Part shown: in pieces, positions 1 through 7,999 of the stretch
Layout of the letters: each line of letters opens with the position of its first letter
Position numbering within the stretch: position 1 is the first letter of the stretch
Origin: Actinophytocola sp963826035
Lineage (GTDB): Bacteria > Actinomycetota > Actinomycetes > Mycobacteriales > Pseudonocardiaceae
Assembly: GCA_963826035.1 (NCBI GenBank)
Contig: CAWGVZ010000004.1
Span: forward strand, 248,001 to 312,000
Reading direction: 5' to 3'
Length of the DNA stretch: 64,000 nt
The notes under the pieces: generated by a model
The model's input: only the letters and a program-made list of their open reading frames with translations
Told to the model about the DNA's origin: nothing
The model's database searches: none
Position numbers and translations under genes: made by a program

Positions 1-73
1 GCAGGATGCCGACGCTACTCCTGAACCGCCAGAACGAGTCCGCACTCTCGTTCCCCACTGAGAGGTCCCACCC

Positions 74-1312
74 ATGAACCGAGCCCTCAGCCCGCTCGAA
101 CGCTGGTTCTGGATCCTCGAGGAACTGTCGCCCCTCAACGTGGTCGCGCGGGTGCGGGTGCACGGCGAGCTGCCGGATCTACGCCCAGCACTCGACGCGC
201 TGCAGTCCAGGCATCCCCTGCTGCGCGTGGCCATCGAGACCGATGCCGCCGGGCGCGATCCCCGGTTCGTTCCCACCGGAGCACCGATCCCGCTCCGCGT
301 CGCGACGGGCAACGACTGGGTCACCGAGACCAACGAGCGCGAACTCGCCGACCGCATCGACTGGCGCACCGGTCCACTGTGCCGCGTCACGATCGTGCCC
401 ACCGACGGCGGATGCGACCTGCTGGTCACCGTCTCCCACATCATCTCCGACGCCGTCACCGCGCTCTCCCTCACCCGCCAGCTGCTGGAGGACAGCGGAC
501 CGGCCGAACCCGCTCGTCCGGCGCCGGAAGCCATGTTCCCCGGCGGTTTCCGTCTGTGGCCGATCCTCCGGCAGTCGGTGCCCGACCTGCTCCGGCAGCG
601 TTTGCGCCGGCCGTTGCGGCTCGCCCCGAGCACGCCGGTCACCGGTCGACGGACCCGTTTCGTCCACCGGTCGCTCGATCCGGGACCACTGGTCGAGGCC
701 TGCCGGCGCGAACACGTCACCGTCCACGGGCTCCTGGCGGCCGCCATGCTCACGGCCATCGCCCGCGAGGAGGGCGCTCCGCGGGTGGCCGTCATCGGCT
801 CACCCATCAACTTCCGGGACGCGCTGGGAATCTCCGACCGCGAGGTCGGCGCCTACGTGGCGACCGTCGCCTCCTTTGTGGACTACCAACCGCTGTGGCC
901 GATGGCCCGGGCGGTCAGCGCGGACCTGGCCAGACGCCGGAAGCGAGGCGACCACTACTCCACCATCAACCAGCTCCGCCTGCTCTGCCCGCCGAACCTG
1001 GCGGCGTCCGGGAAGTTCCTGAAACTCGTGGAAGCCGGCGGGCCCGGCAACATCTGCCTCTCCAACATCGGCCGCCACGACTTCCCCGACACGATCGGCG
1101 GCCACCCGGTCTCCGGCGCCCAGTACGTGTCCGGCCTGTCCGCCAGTGGCTACCTAGCCGCGCTGGTCAACACCAGCCACGGCCGGCTGTCCTGGAACTT
1201 CGCCTACATCGAGGAAGCGATCCCGACGGCCCGCGCGGAACGGCTCGCCACGGCCAGCGTCGACCTCGTTCTGGCGGCCGTCGGACGACCCGTGACGACG
1301 GGCACCTCATGA
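74..1312 (+). CDS. PapA-like / condensation-domain acyltransferase
   Basis: A 412-residue protein of the condensation-domain superfamily (PapA5-type polyketide acyltransferases and NRPS C domains). The catalytic motif is seen as VSHIISDAVT, an HxxxD with His122 and Asp126. The family transfers an acyl group from a thioester to an alcohol or amine. A stand-alone protein of this size fits a PapA5-like O-acyltransferase better than an NRPS module, since no carrier or adenylation domain is attached. GAGAGG at 60-65 lies 8 nt before the ATG. The stop overlaps the next ATG (ATGA at 1309-1312), so it is coupled to the SDR and P450 genes downstream. Any upstream operon member lies outside the window. 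The substrate cannot be told from sequence. Confidence 0.8.
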   Translation: MNRALSPLERWFWILEELSPLNVVARVRVHGELPDLRPALDALQSRHPLLRVAIETDAAGRDPRFVPTGAPIPLRVATGNDWVTETNERELADRIDWRTGPLCRVTIVPTDGGCDLLVTVSHIISDAVTALSLTRQLLEDSGPAEPARPAPEAMFPGGFRLWPILRQSVPDLLRQRLRRPLRLAPSTPVTGRRTRFVHRSLDPGPLVEACRREHVTVHGLLAAAMLTAIAREEGAPRVAVIGSPINFRDALGISDREVGAYVATVASFVDYQPLWPMARAVSADLARRRKRGDHYSTINQLRLLCPPNLAASGKFLKLVEAGGPGNICLSNIGRHDFPDTIGGHPVSGAQYVSGLSASGYLAALVNTSHGRLSWNFAYIEEAIPTARAERLATASVDLVLAAVGRPVTTGTS

Positions 1313-2136
1313 TCAGGTACGTGGTGGTCACCGGCGCCTCCACCGGCCTCGGCCGGGCGACCGCGCTACACCTTGCCACCCAAGGCTTCCACGTGTTCGC
1401 CGGAGTGCGCGATCCCGACGCGCTCGCCGGGTCCACTTCGGACCGGTTGCGGCCGCTCGTGCTCGACGTGACCGACGAGGACTCGGTCGCCGTGGCCACC
1501 AAGACCGTCGCGGCGGCCACCGGCACCGGGCTGTGGGCGCTCGTGAACAACGCGGGCGTCTGCGTCCCCGCACCACTCGAATACCTGTCGCGCGAACGAT
1601 TGCGCCACCAGCTCGAGACGAACGTGGTCGGCAGCCTCACGGTCACCAGGCACTTCCTGCCACTGCTGCGGCGGGCCGGCGGCCGGATCGTGAACGTCAG
1701 CTCCGGCCTCGGCCGCGTCGCGCTGCCCTACCTCGGCGCCTACGCGGCCTCGCAGTTCGCGAAGGAAGGACTCAGCGACGTGCTGCGCCGCGAACTGCGA
1801 CCGAGCGGCGTCGCCGTGACGGTCATCCGGCCCGGTGCGATCATGACGCCCATCTGGGCGAAGGTGGCCGCACAGCACGAACTCGAGGACGCGCCACCGG
1901 AGGTCGCCCATGGCTTCCGGCGGTTCCTCGACCGCAGCGAGACCACGGCCGCCGCGAGCCGGACCAGCCAGGAGGACTTCGCGCGGGTGGTCGCCCGCGC
2001 ACTGACCGCCCGCCGGCCCCGCACGCGCTACCGCGTGGGCGCGGACGCGGTGCTGGCGAGCGTGGTGTCGCGGCTGCTGCCCGACAGCATCCTCGACCGA
2101 GCCCTCGATCGGCTGCTCACCGAGAGGAAAAGCTGA
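1309..2136 (+). CDS. Short-chain dehydrogenase/reductase (SDR)
   Basis: A 275-residue classical SDR and NAD(P)-dependent oxidoreductase. The Rossmann motif TGASTGLG lies near residues 7-14, NNAG follows at about residue 80, and the catalytic Ser region (NVSSGLGR) precedes YAASQFAK, the YxxxK-type site in which the Lys is displaced by one position relative to the textbook YxxxK. The C-terminus is the extended form common in actinobacterial SDRs that act on hydroxy or keto lipids. The ATG overlaps the acyltransferase stop, and its own TGA shares one base with the P450 ATG at 2136, so three enzymes appear to be made from one message. It may set the oxidation state of a hydroxyl used by the acyltransferase or P450. 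This is inference from context. Confidence 0.85.
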   Translation: MIRYVVVTGASTGLGRATALHLATQGFHVFAGVRDPDALAGSTSDRLRPLVLDVTDEDSVAVATKTVAAATGTGLWALVNNAGVCVPAPLEYLSRERLRHQLETNVVGSLTVTRHFLPLLRRAGGRIVNVSSGLGRVALPYLGAYAASQFAKEGLSDVLRRELRPSGVAVTVIRPGAIMTPIWAKVAAQHELEDAPPEVAHGFRRFLDRSETTAAASRTSQEDFARVVARALTARRPRTRYRVGADAVLASVVSRLLPDSILDRALDRLLTERKS

Positions 2137-3446
2137 TGTCGCCACTGAAGATGGCCCGCCTGCGCGCCATGCTGCTGGGTTTCCGCGCGGTACTCGGGGT
2201 GCACGCCCGGCGCGGCGACCCGCTCGCCCAACTGTTCTCCCTGCGCCCGGGCGCCGACCCGTACCCGATCTACGAACGGGCCCGCGCGCTCGGCGACCTG
2301 AGCCGCAGCCGGCTCGGCCTGTACGCCACGGCTTCGCACCGGGTGTCCAACGCCGTGCTGCGCGACCCGCGGTTCGGTGTGGACACTCGCGCGGCGCTCA
2401 TGGACATGAACGTCCTGCTGCGCGACTCGGCCGGCACCCGCCCGGTCCATCCGGTGGACGACGGGTTCATCTCGCTCGACCCGCCCCGGCACACCCGCCT
2501 GCGCCGCGTGGTGGCGCCGTGGTTCACGCCCCGCGCGCTGCGGGATCGCACGCCGGACGTCGAGCGGGTGGTCGCCCGGCTGCTCGACGACCTGGACGGT
2601 CGCACCGAGTGGAACCTGGTGGACGACTTCGCCGCGCCGCTCACCATCCGGGTCATCTGCGACCTGTTCGGCATCCCCACGGTCGACTACGCGCGCTTCG
2701 CCCGGTGGGGCGCCGTGCTCGGCGCGACGCTCGACGGTGTGCGGTCGGTGGCCGAGCTGCGCCGGCTGCGGTCGACGCTCGTGGAGCTGGAGGCGTTCTT
2801 CGTCGATCTGGTGGAGCAGCGGCGGCGCGAACCGGGCGACGACCTGGTGAGCGCCGTGGTGGCCGCGCATCCCGGTGGTGCGCCGCTGGCCCGCCAGGAC
2901 CTGCTGGCCACGTGTCAGCTGCTGCTGCTCGCCGGGTTCGAGACCACCGTGAACCTGCTGGGCAACGCGGCACTCGCGCTGCTCACCGACGACGACGCAC
3001 GCGAGCGGCTGGTGGCTTCACCGTCGCTGGCGCCGGCCGTGGTGGAAGAGGTGCTGCGCTGGGACTCGTCGGTGCAGTACACGGTGCGGGCGGTCATCGA
3101 GCCGCTCACCCTGGAGGGCGTCGACCTGCCGCGCGACTCGCTGGTCGTGCTGCTGCTGGCCGGCGCCAACCGCGACCCCGCGGTGTTCCCGGCGCCCGAC
3201 CGGCTGGACCTGGACCGGCCGAACAGCCACGAACACCTGTCGTTCGCGGCGGGCGCGCACTACTGCCTGGGTGCCGGACTGGCCCGGCTGGAGGCGGCGA
3301 CCGCGCTGCGCATGCTGTTCGAACGCCGCCCCGACCTGCGCCTGTCCGGGCCTGTCGTCCGGCGCCCGTCCCGCAACATCCGCGGCGCGCAACGACTTCC
3401 CGTCCGGGCCGATCTCACGGAACGGTCCTCGTCCGCGTCTACCTGA
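2136..3446 (+). CDS. Cytochrome P450
   Basis: A 436-residue soluble bacterial P450. The I-helix oxygen-activation motif is LLLAGFETTVNL, the ExxR helix is seen as EEVLRWDS, and the heme loop FAAGAHYCLGAG carries the cysteine ligand at about residue 377. The family hydroxylates or epoxidises small hydrophobic molecules using ferredoxin-delivered electrons. No ferredoxin gene is adjacent, so electrons must come from elsewhere. The start overlaps the SDR stop by one base. The start at 2136 gives MSPLKMARL; a later ATG in the same frame would remove only a few residues. Clustering with an SDR and a PapA-like acyltransferase suggests tailoring of a polyketide, terpene or lipid. Confidence 0.88.
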   Translation: MSPLKMARLRAMLLGFRAVLGVHARRGDPLAQLFSLRPGADPYPIYERARALGDLSRSRLGLYATASHRVSNAVLRDPRFGVDTRAALMDMNVLLRDSAGTRPVHPVDDGFISLDPPRHTRLRRVVAPWFTPRALRDRTPDVERVVARLLDDLDGRTEWNLVDDFAAPLTIRVICDLFGIPTVDYARFARWGAVLGATLDGVRSVAELRRLRSTLVELEAFFVDLVEQRRREPGDDLVSAVVAAHPGGAPLARQDLLATCQLLLLAGFETTVNLLGNAALALLTDDDARERLVASPSLAPAVVEEVLRWDSSVQYTVRAVIEPLTLEGVDLPRDSLVVLLLAGANRDPAVFPAPDRLDLDRPNSHEHLSFAAGAHYCLGAGLARLEAATALRMLFERRPDLRLSGPVVRRPSRNIRGAQRLPVRADLTERSSSAST

Positions 3447-3447
3447 T

Positions 3448-3927
3448 ATGACCACCCACACGATTCTCGACTCGCCGGTCGGCGAGCTGACCCTCGTGGC
3501 CGAGGGCGGCGCGCTGACCGGCGTGTACTTCCCGCACCACTGGACCCGCCCGGATCGCACGGCGTTCGGTCCCCGCGACGACGCCGGGTTTTCCGGGGTC
3601 CGGTCCCAGCTGGCCGAGTACTTCGCTGGCGAGCGCACGGAGTTCGACCTGCCCACCCGCGCGGCCGGCACCGAGTTCGAGCGTGCCGTCTGGGCGGAGA
3701 TCGCCCGCATCCCGTACGGCGAGACCATCACCTACGGCGAGATCGCGGCGGCCGTCGGCGACCCGGCGCTGGCCCGCGACGTCGGTGGCGCGGTCGGCCG
3801 CAACCCGCTGTCGATCATCGTGGCGTGCCACCGGGTGGTGGGCCGCGACGGCAAGCTCACCGGTTACGCGGGCGGCCTCGACCGCAAGCGCTTCCTCCTG
3901 GAGCTGGAGCAGCCGACACTCTGGTAG
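3448..3927 (+). CDS. ogt: Methylated-DNA--[protein]-cysteine S-methyltransferase
   Basis: A 159-residue suicide DNA-repair protein that moves an alkyl group from O6-alkylguanine to its own cysteine. The active-site segment is IIVACHRVVGRDGKLTGYAGG with the acceptor at about Cys127. The usual proline before the Cys is an alanine here, a variant also found in Ogt-like proteins. The helix-turn-helix DNA-binding region (RIPYGETITYGEIAAAVG) comes before it. The ATG starts one base after the P450 stop, so it may be co-transcribed although its function is unrelated. Length fits Ogt rather than the larger Ada. Confidence 0.9.
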   Translation: MTTHTILDSPVGELTLVAEGGALTGVYFPHHWTRPDRTAFGPRDDAGFSGVRSQLAEYFAGERTEFDLPTRAAGTEFERAVWAEIARIPYGETITYGEIAAAVGDPALARDVGGAVGRNPLSIIVACHRVVGRDGKLTGYAGGLDRKRFLLELEQPTLW

Positions 3928-4008
3928 TTGTTGCCCAGCCATTACACAACGCGGACGGGGTGGGGACACCGCCACGGAAAAGTCAAGCCCGACACAGGAG
4001 GTTGGGCT

Positions 4009-4521
4009 TTGGCAGTCAACAGGTGGTTCGTGGTGGTCCTCGCCCTGGTGCTCGCCGGCTGCGCGGACGGGCGGACGGGCTCCCCTCGTGGTGTGGAAGG
4101 CGGGCAGGTGGGCGGGACCCTGTCGGTCACCGACACCGATCACGCCGCGCTGCGCAACCTCGATCCCTCGCTGCTGCGCGCGGTTCAGGAGGCGGCCGCC
4201 GAGGCGCACGAGGACGGGATCTCGCTGAAGGTGACTTCGGGCTGGCGCAGCAAGGAGTACCAGCAGCAGTTGCTCGACGAGGCGGTCGCGAAGTACGGCA
4301 GCCTCGAGGAGGCGCGAGAATTCGTGAACACGCCGGAGAAGTCGGCGCACGTGACCGGCGACGCGATCGACATCGGGCCCACCGACGCCGCCGACTGGCT
4401 CATCCGCAATGGCTCGGAGTTCGGGCTCTGCCAGACGTACGCGAATGAGATCTGGCATTTTGAGCTGATGACCTCGCCTGGTGGTGAGTGCCCCGAGCCT
4501 CTGACCAACGCTGCCGGGTAA
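4009..4521 (+). CDS. VanY-like D-Ala-D-Ala carboxypeptidase lipoprotein
   Basis: A 170-residue lipoprotein of the M15 (VanY/VanX-related) metallopeptidase family. The start is TTG at 4009 because a perfect AGGAGG (3996-4001) lies 7 nt upstream and the first residues form a short lipoprotein signal (VVVLALVLAGC). Zinc-site features are SAHVTGDAIDIG, the SxHxxGxAxD motif, and the late NEIWHFEL with the second His. M15B/D enzymes trim the terminal D-Ala of peptidoglycan stems. A role in vancomycin resistance is not supported, because no vanHAX or vanRS genes are nearby. It more likely works in cell-wall turnover at the outer face of the membrane. Confidence 0.82.
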   Translation: MAVNRWFVVVLALVLAGCADGRTGSPRGVEGGQVGGTLSVTDTDHAALRNLDPSLLRAVQEAAAEAHEDGISLKVTSGWRSKEYQQQLLDEAVAKYGSLEEAREFVNTPEKSAHVTGDAIDIGPTDAADWLIRNGSEFGLCQTYANEIWHFELMTSPGGECPEPLTNAAG

Positions 4522-4526
4522 GCACG

Positions 4527-4576
4527 GGGACGGTCGCGTGCTTCGGTGATTTCGCTGGTGGCTGGGGCGATCGGCG
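4527..4576 (+). repeat. Left 50-bp inverted repeat flanking DUF222-HNH gene
   Basis: This block matches the reverse complement of 6105-6154 at 44 of 50 positions by eye. The longest identical run is TCGCGTGCTTCGGTGATTT, followed after a short mismatched stretch by GGCTGGGGCGATCGGCG. The two copies point inward around the HNH gene and bound a unit of about 1.63 kb. It may be a terminal repeat of a mobile unit. Confidence 0.8.
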
Positions 4577-4707
4577 AGCTTTGGCCACGGGGTGATCCGA
4601 GGTTCACCCGTTGAGTAGGTCGCGTGCGTTGCATTGCGGGTCACTGACCGTATGCTTCAGCTCTTTTCTTTCATCCAATCGAGCGATGAAAATTTCGAGG
4701 CCGCGAA

Positions 4708-4713
4708 TATAAT
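4708..4713 (+). promoter_or_regulatory. Perfect TATAAT -10, leaderless geometry
   Basis: TATAAT sits with its last base 7 nt before the A of the HNH ATG at 4720. Transcription should therefore begin at or next to the start codon, giving a leaderless mRNA. The GGAGG at 4714-4718 lies within 1 nt of the ATG, too close to act as a ribosome binding site. No good -35 is visible. Confidence 0.55.
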
Positions 4714-4719
4714 GGAGGC

Positions 4720-5922
4720 ATGTCCAGCTCCCGCGTGACGGAGCTCTCCCGAGAATTGGTTGAAGCCGTCACAACCCTGCGCGAAATCAATACTGCAATA
4801 CTGTCGATAATCTCCGAAATGCACCAAGCCGGTGTCGCGCACGAGGCCGGGTATCCGCGGTTCAACCTGTTCCTCTCCGATCTGACTCGAATCGGGCCCC
4901 GTGAGGCAGCCAAGTTGATCCGCCTCGCCGAGGCGGTCGCTGAGGATGTCACCCCGACCGGACACATCACTCCGGCCCGGCTGCCGGTGGTGCGGGAAGC
5001 ACTCGAGGACGGGGTGCTGGACGTGGAGCATGTGGACGCGATCCTGCGGGTGGTGAACAAGATCCCCACCCACGCACCCGGCGACACCGCCGAGATCGTC
5101 GAAAAGCACCTCGTCGAGATAGCGCGGGAGGCTCCGGCCTCGGTGGTGCGCGAGCACGGCCAGACACTGCTAGCCCGGATCGACCCGGATGGCGAACAGC
5201 CCAAAGAGGAGTTGGCCGAGCCGAAGAACTCCCTGCGCTACAGCCGCAGCCGCGACGGCCGCGTGCACCTCACCGCCAACCTCGACCCCGAAACGGGTGA
5301 AGAACTCGTGGCCATGGTGGACACCCTGGCCAAGCCCGAAGGGCCTGATGATCTGCGGCCGGTGGAGCAGCGGCAGGGGGATGCGCTGTGCGACATCATC
5401 CACCACGCGATCGACGCACCCGACCTGCCTACGCGGGGTGGGGAGAAGCCGCATCTGAACGTGACCATGGACTACGCCGACCTGGTTGACGGGGTGGGCA
5501 GGGCCACGTTGGAGAGCGGCACCGAGCTGAGTGCGTCGGCGGTGCGGCGGATCGCCTGCGACTGCGGAGTCGTACCCATGGTCATGAGCGGTGCGTCGGT
5601 GCCGTTGGATGTGGGCCGGGCCCGGCGGTTGGTGTCCACCAAACAACGTGTCGCCCTGAATGCCCGAGACCGTGGTTGCGCGTTCCCGACTTGTTCTCGT
5701 CCGGCGCGTTGGTCCGATGCCCACCATATCGTTTCGTGGCTGGATGGTGGCCCGACGGATCTCGGCAATCTCGTGCTGCTCTGCCGGCGCCATCACCGGA
5801 TAATTCATCACTCGGAGTGGGTGGTGCGCATGACCGGAACCGGCATCCCGGAATTCGTGCCTCCCCGGTGGATTGACCCGCAGCAGACACCACGACGAAA
5901 TCTACTTCACCTTCGAGAATAA
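4720..5922 (+). CDS. DUF222 / HNH endonuclease (13E12-type repeat protein)
   Basis: A 400-residue protein with an N-terminal DUF222 domain (about residues 20-280) and a C-terminal HNH nuclease. The nuclease is seen as CAFPTCSRPARWSDAHHIVSW, then NLVLLCRRHHRIIHH, with the paired Cys and His residues of a zinc-stabilised HNH fold. This family is multicopy in actinobacteria and includes the REP13E12 proteins of Mycobacterium tuberculosis, whose repeats host phage attachment sites. The actual activity is poorly known. The gene has its own TATAAT and lower-GC upstream DNA than its neighbours, and it is enclosed by inverted repeats at 4527-4576 and 6105-6154, consistent with a mobile or formerly mobile unit. 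Confidence 0.88.
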   Translation: MSSSRVTELSRELVEAVTTLREINTAILSIISEMHQAGVAHEAGYPRFNLFLSDLTRIGPREAAKLIRLAEAVAEDVTPTGHITPARLPVVREALEDGVLDVEHVDAILRVVNKIPTHAPGDTAEIVEKHLVEIAREAPASVVREHGQTLLARIDPDGEQPKEELAEPKNSLRYSRSRDGRVHLTANLDPETGEELVAMVDTLAKPEGPDDLRPVEQRQGDALCDIIHHAIDAPDLPTRGGEKPHLNVTMDYADLVDGVGRATLESGTELSASAVRRIACDCGVVPMVMSGASVPLDVGRARRLVSTKQRVALNARDRGCAFPTCSRPARWSDAHHIVSWLDGGPTDLGNLVLLCRRHHRIIHHSEWVVRMTGTGIPEFVPPRWIDPQQTPRRNLLHLRE

Positions 5923-6104
5923 CCCGCCGCCCTCCGATACTTATCTTTCCGGGTGGGACCACCAACCCCCGCCCACGCCGGAAGCTGCGCGCACCACGAA
6001 ACTTGCGCACTTCAACGCAACCCCGCGACTACCCAGCTCCCCGTCTCGTTGCCGTGGCTCGCCGTGCCCACGCACCCCGTACGAAAGTCCCCGGCGAGAC
6101 ACGG

Positions 6105-6154
6105 CGCCGATCGCCCCAGCCCATCGCAAAATCACCGAAGCACGCGATCGTCCC
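6105..6154 (-). repeat. Right 50-bp inverted repeat flanking DUF222-HNH gene
   Basis: This is the inverted partner of 4527-4576 (44 of 50 identical). It ends about 30 bp before the start of the next gene, a kinase. The rest of the 5923-6185 gap shows no convincing gene or hairpin. Confidence 0.8.
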
Positions 6155-6185
6155 AGTGGAACCACCATCCACTAGCGTGCAGCTG

Positions 6186-7022
6186 ATGTTCGAACAGGAC
6201 CTGGTGCGGGCGCTGCTACGGGATCAGCATCCGGATCTCGCGGACCTCGAACTCCGGGACGTCAACGGCGGCTGGGACAACCAGCTGTGGCGGCTCGGAG
6301 ACGACCTGGCCGTGCGCCTGCCCCGCACCGAGCGCGCACCCGCTCTACTGCACACCGAGCAGAAGTGGCTGCCAGTGCTGGCGAACCGCCTGCCGCTACC
6401 GACACCCACCCCCGTACGGATCGGCAAACCTTCGCGCCTGTTCGAGCACACCTGGACGATCGCACGCTGGGTCGAGGGAGACCCGGCCGATCACGCGCCG
6501 ATCACCCGCCTCGATGCGGCCGAGACCCTCGCGGAGTTCCTCCGCGCGCTGCACGAGAAGGCGCCCGCCGACGCACCGACCAACCCCACGCGCGGCATCC
6601 CACTGGCCGAGCTGCGAGAAGAGGTCCACACGAGCGCACGGGAAGTCTGGGAGAAAGCCCTGGCAGCGCCCGTCTGGCACGGCGCGCCGCTCTGGCTGCA
6701 CGGCGACCTGCATCCGGCGAACGTGGTCGTCCGCGACGGGACGCTCGCCGGGGTGATCGACTTCGGCGAGCTGTGCGCGGGCGATCCGGCGACCGATCTG
6801 TCCGCTGCCTGGATCCTGTTGCCCGCCGGCGCGGCGGGCCGGTTCTTCGACGCCTACGGGCGGGCCGACGAGGCGACCATCGCCCGGGCTCGCGGCTGGG
6901 CCGTCCTGCGCGCCCTCGGCCTGATCTGGATCGGCCGGAACGGCCGGCTCGGTCTGCCCGGGGGCAAACCAACCTGGGAACCAGCGGGCCATGCCGCCCT
7001 TGAAAGGGTCCTCGCCAATTAG
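6186..7022 (+). CDS. Aminoglycoside/macrolide phosphotransferase-family kinase
   Basis: A 278-residue APH-family small-molecule kinase. The catalytic loop LHGDLHPANVVV (HxDxxxxN) and the metal-binding VIDFGELCAGDPATDL (DFG-like) are clear, and the N-lobe has AVRLPRTERAPALLHTEQKWL. The family phosphorylates aminoglycosides, macrolides, choline-like alcohols or sugars, so the substrate is unknown. An in-frame GTG at 6177 is an alternative start three codons earlier; neither has a convincing Shine-Dalgarno sequence. The gene ends only 14 bp before the siderophore importer but is probably separate, since that operon has its own iron-controlled promoter overlapping this gene's 3' end. Confidence 0.82.
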   Translation: MFEQDLVRALLRDQHPDLADLELRDVNGGWDNQLWRLGDDLAVRLPRTERAPALLHTEQKWLPVLANRLPLPTPTPVRIGKPSRLFEHTWTIARWVEGDPADHAPITRLDAAETLAEFLRALHEKAPADAPTNPTRGIPLAELREEVHTSAREVWEKALAAPVWHGAPLWLHGDLHPANVVVRDGTLAGVIDFGELCAGDPATDLSAAWILLPAGAAGRFFDAYGRADEATIARARGWAVLRALGLIWIGRNGRLGLPGGKPTWEPAGHAALERVLAN

Positions 7023-7030
7023 GTTAGTCT
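7000..7030 (+). promoter_or_regulatory. Promoter of siderophore importer operon
   Basis: TTGAAA at 7000-7005 and TAGTCT at 7025-7030 are separated by 19 bp. The -10 hexamer ends 7 nt before the ATG at 7037, so the transcript is probably leaderless. The iron box covers the -10, which would let a repressor block polymerase. Confidence 0.5.
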
Positions 7031-7037
7031 ACCCTAA
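7019..7037 (+). promoter_or_regulatory. IdeR/DtxR iron box
   Basis: TTAGGTTAGTCTACCCTAA agrees at 17 of 19 positions with the known DtxR/IdeR consensus TTAGGTTAGSCTAACCTAA. It covers the -10 element and the first base of the start codon of the siderophore-binding protein. Iron-loaded IdeR/DmdR would repress the operon when iron is plentiful. Confidence 0.88.
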
Positions 7038-7999
7038 TGCTGCATCTCGCCCGTACCGCATCTCTCCTGGTCAGCGCCGTGTTGGTGACTGGCGCCTGTG
7101 GGGCAACGGCCGACCCCGACAGCGACGGACGCCCGCTCGCCGAACCCGTCACGGTCGAGCACCGGTTCGGTTCGACCACCATCGAGAAGGTGCCCGAGCG
7201 GATCGTCACCATCGACCTGCAGTGGACCGACACCATGCTCGCCATGGGCGTCGAGCCGGTCGGCTACTCGGTCGACTCGTTCATGCCGGACAAAACCGTG
7301 CCGTGGCAGGAACTCCCCAGCGGCGCGAAGGCGCTGTCGCTGGAGGACGGCGTGCCGGTCGAGGAGATCATCGCGCTCGACCCGGACCTGATCCTCGCGT
7401 CGTTCTCCATCACCGACCAGGAAACCTACGACGTGCTGGCCGCGCGGGCGCCGACGATCGCGGGGCCGCCGTCGGCCGACCAGGTGATTCCGTGGCAGGA
7501 CCTGGTGCGCACGGCCGGTGAGTTCCTCGACGACTCGGCGACCGCCGAGAAGGTGGTGAGCGACGTCGAGGGGTCGATCACCGCGACCGCCACCGAGCTG
7601 CCCGGACTCGCCGGCAAAACCTTCCTGCTGGCGCAGTACGTGGTGGGCGACGGGATCACCCTGGTGGCCGACGAGAAGGACGGGTCGAGCCTGTTCTTCG
7701 GCGGACTCGGGATGACGCTCTTCCCACCGGCGGTCGCCGAGGGCCGGCGCACCGGCGCCACGAGAGCGCAGGTGAGCACCGAGCGCGCCGACCTGCTGGC
7801 CGCGGACCTGTTGGTGTTCCTGGTGAACGGCGGCGACGAGAGCGACCTGGCCGACATCCCCGGGTTCGAGGCGCTGCCCGGCACGGTCGCGATCGCCGAC
7901 TACCCGACGGTCGTCGGCCTGAACACGCCGTCCCCGCTGTCGCTGCCCTACTCGCTCGAGCAGCTGAGCCCGGACCTCACGGAGGCGGCCGGCGCATGA
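7037..7999 (+). CDS. Iron-siderophore ABC transporter substrate-binding lipoprotein
   Basis: A 320-residue periplasmic-binding-protein-like lipoprotein of the FecB/FepB (helical-backbone) family. The signal ends in the lipobox VTGAC near residue 22. The body begins with the typical TIEKVPERIVTIDLQWTDTMLAMGVEPVGYS and contains EEIIALDPDLILAS, the hallmark linker of class III binding proteins. It captures ferric siderophores outside the membrane and presents them to the two FecCD permeases downstream. The ATG at 7037 lies directly on the iron box. The stop overlaps the permease ATG (7996-7999). Confidence 0.92.
   Translation: MLHLARTASLLVSAVLVTGACGATADPDSDGRPLAEPVTVEHRFGSTTIEKVPERIVTIDLQWTDTMLAMGVEPVGYSVDSFMPDKTVPWQELPSGAKALSLEDGVPVEEIIALDPDLILASFSITDQETYDVLAARAPTIAGPPSADQVIPWQDLVRTAGEFLDDSATAEKVVSDVEGSITATATELPGLAGKTFLLAQYVVGDGITLVADEKDGSSLFFGGLGMTLFPPAVAEGRRTGATRAQVSTERADLLAADLLVFLVNGGDESDLADIPGFEALPGTVAIADYPTVVGLNTPSPLSLPYSLEQLSPDLTEAAGA

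Noticed and set aside
3928..4008. Upstream extension of the VanY-like gene
   Set aside because: The frame is open, but AGGAGG sits 7 nt before TTG 4009 and the signal peptide begins there, so the extension is leader DNA.
4009..4521. Vancomycin-resistance gene vanY
   Set aside because: No vanHAX, vanS or vanR genes are present; a cell-wall carboxypeptidase is the simpler call.
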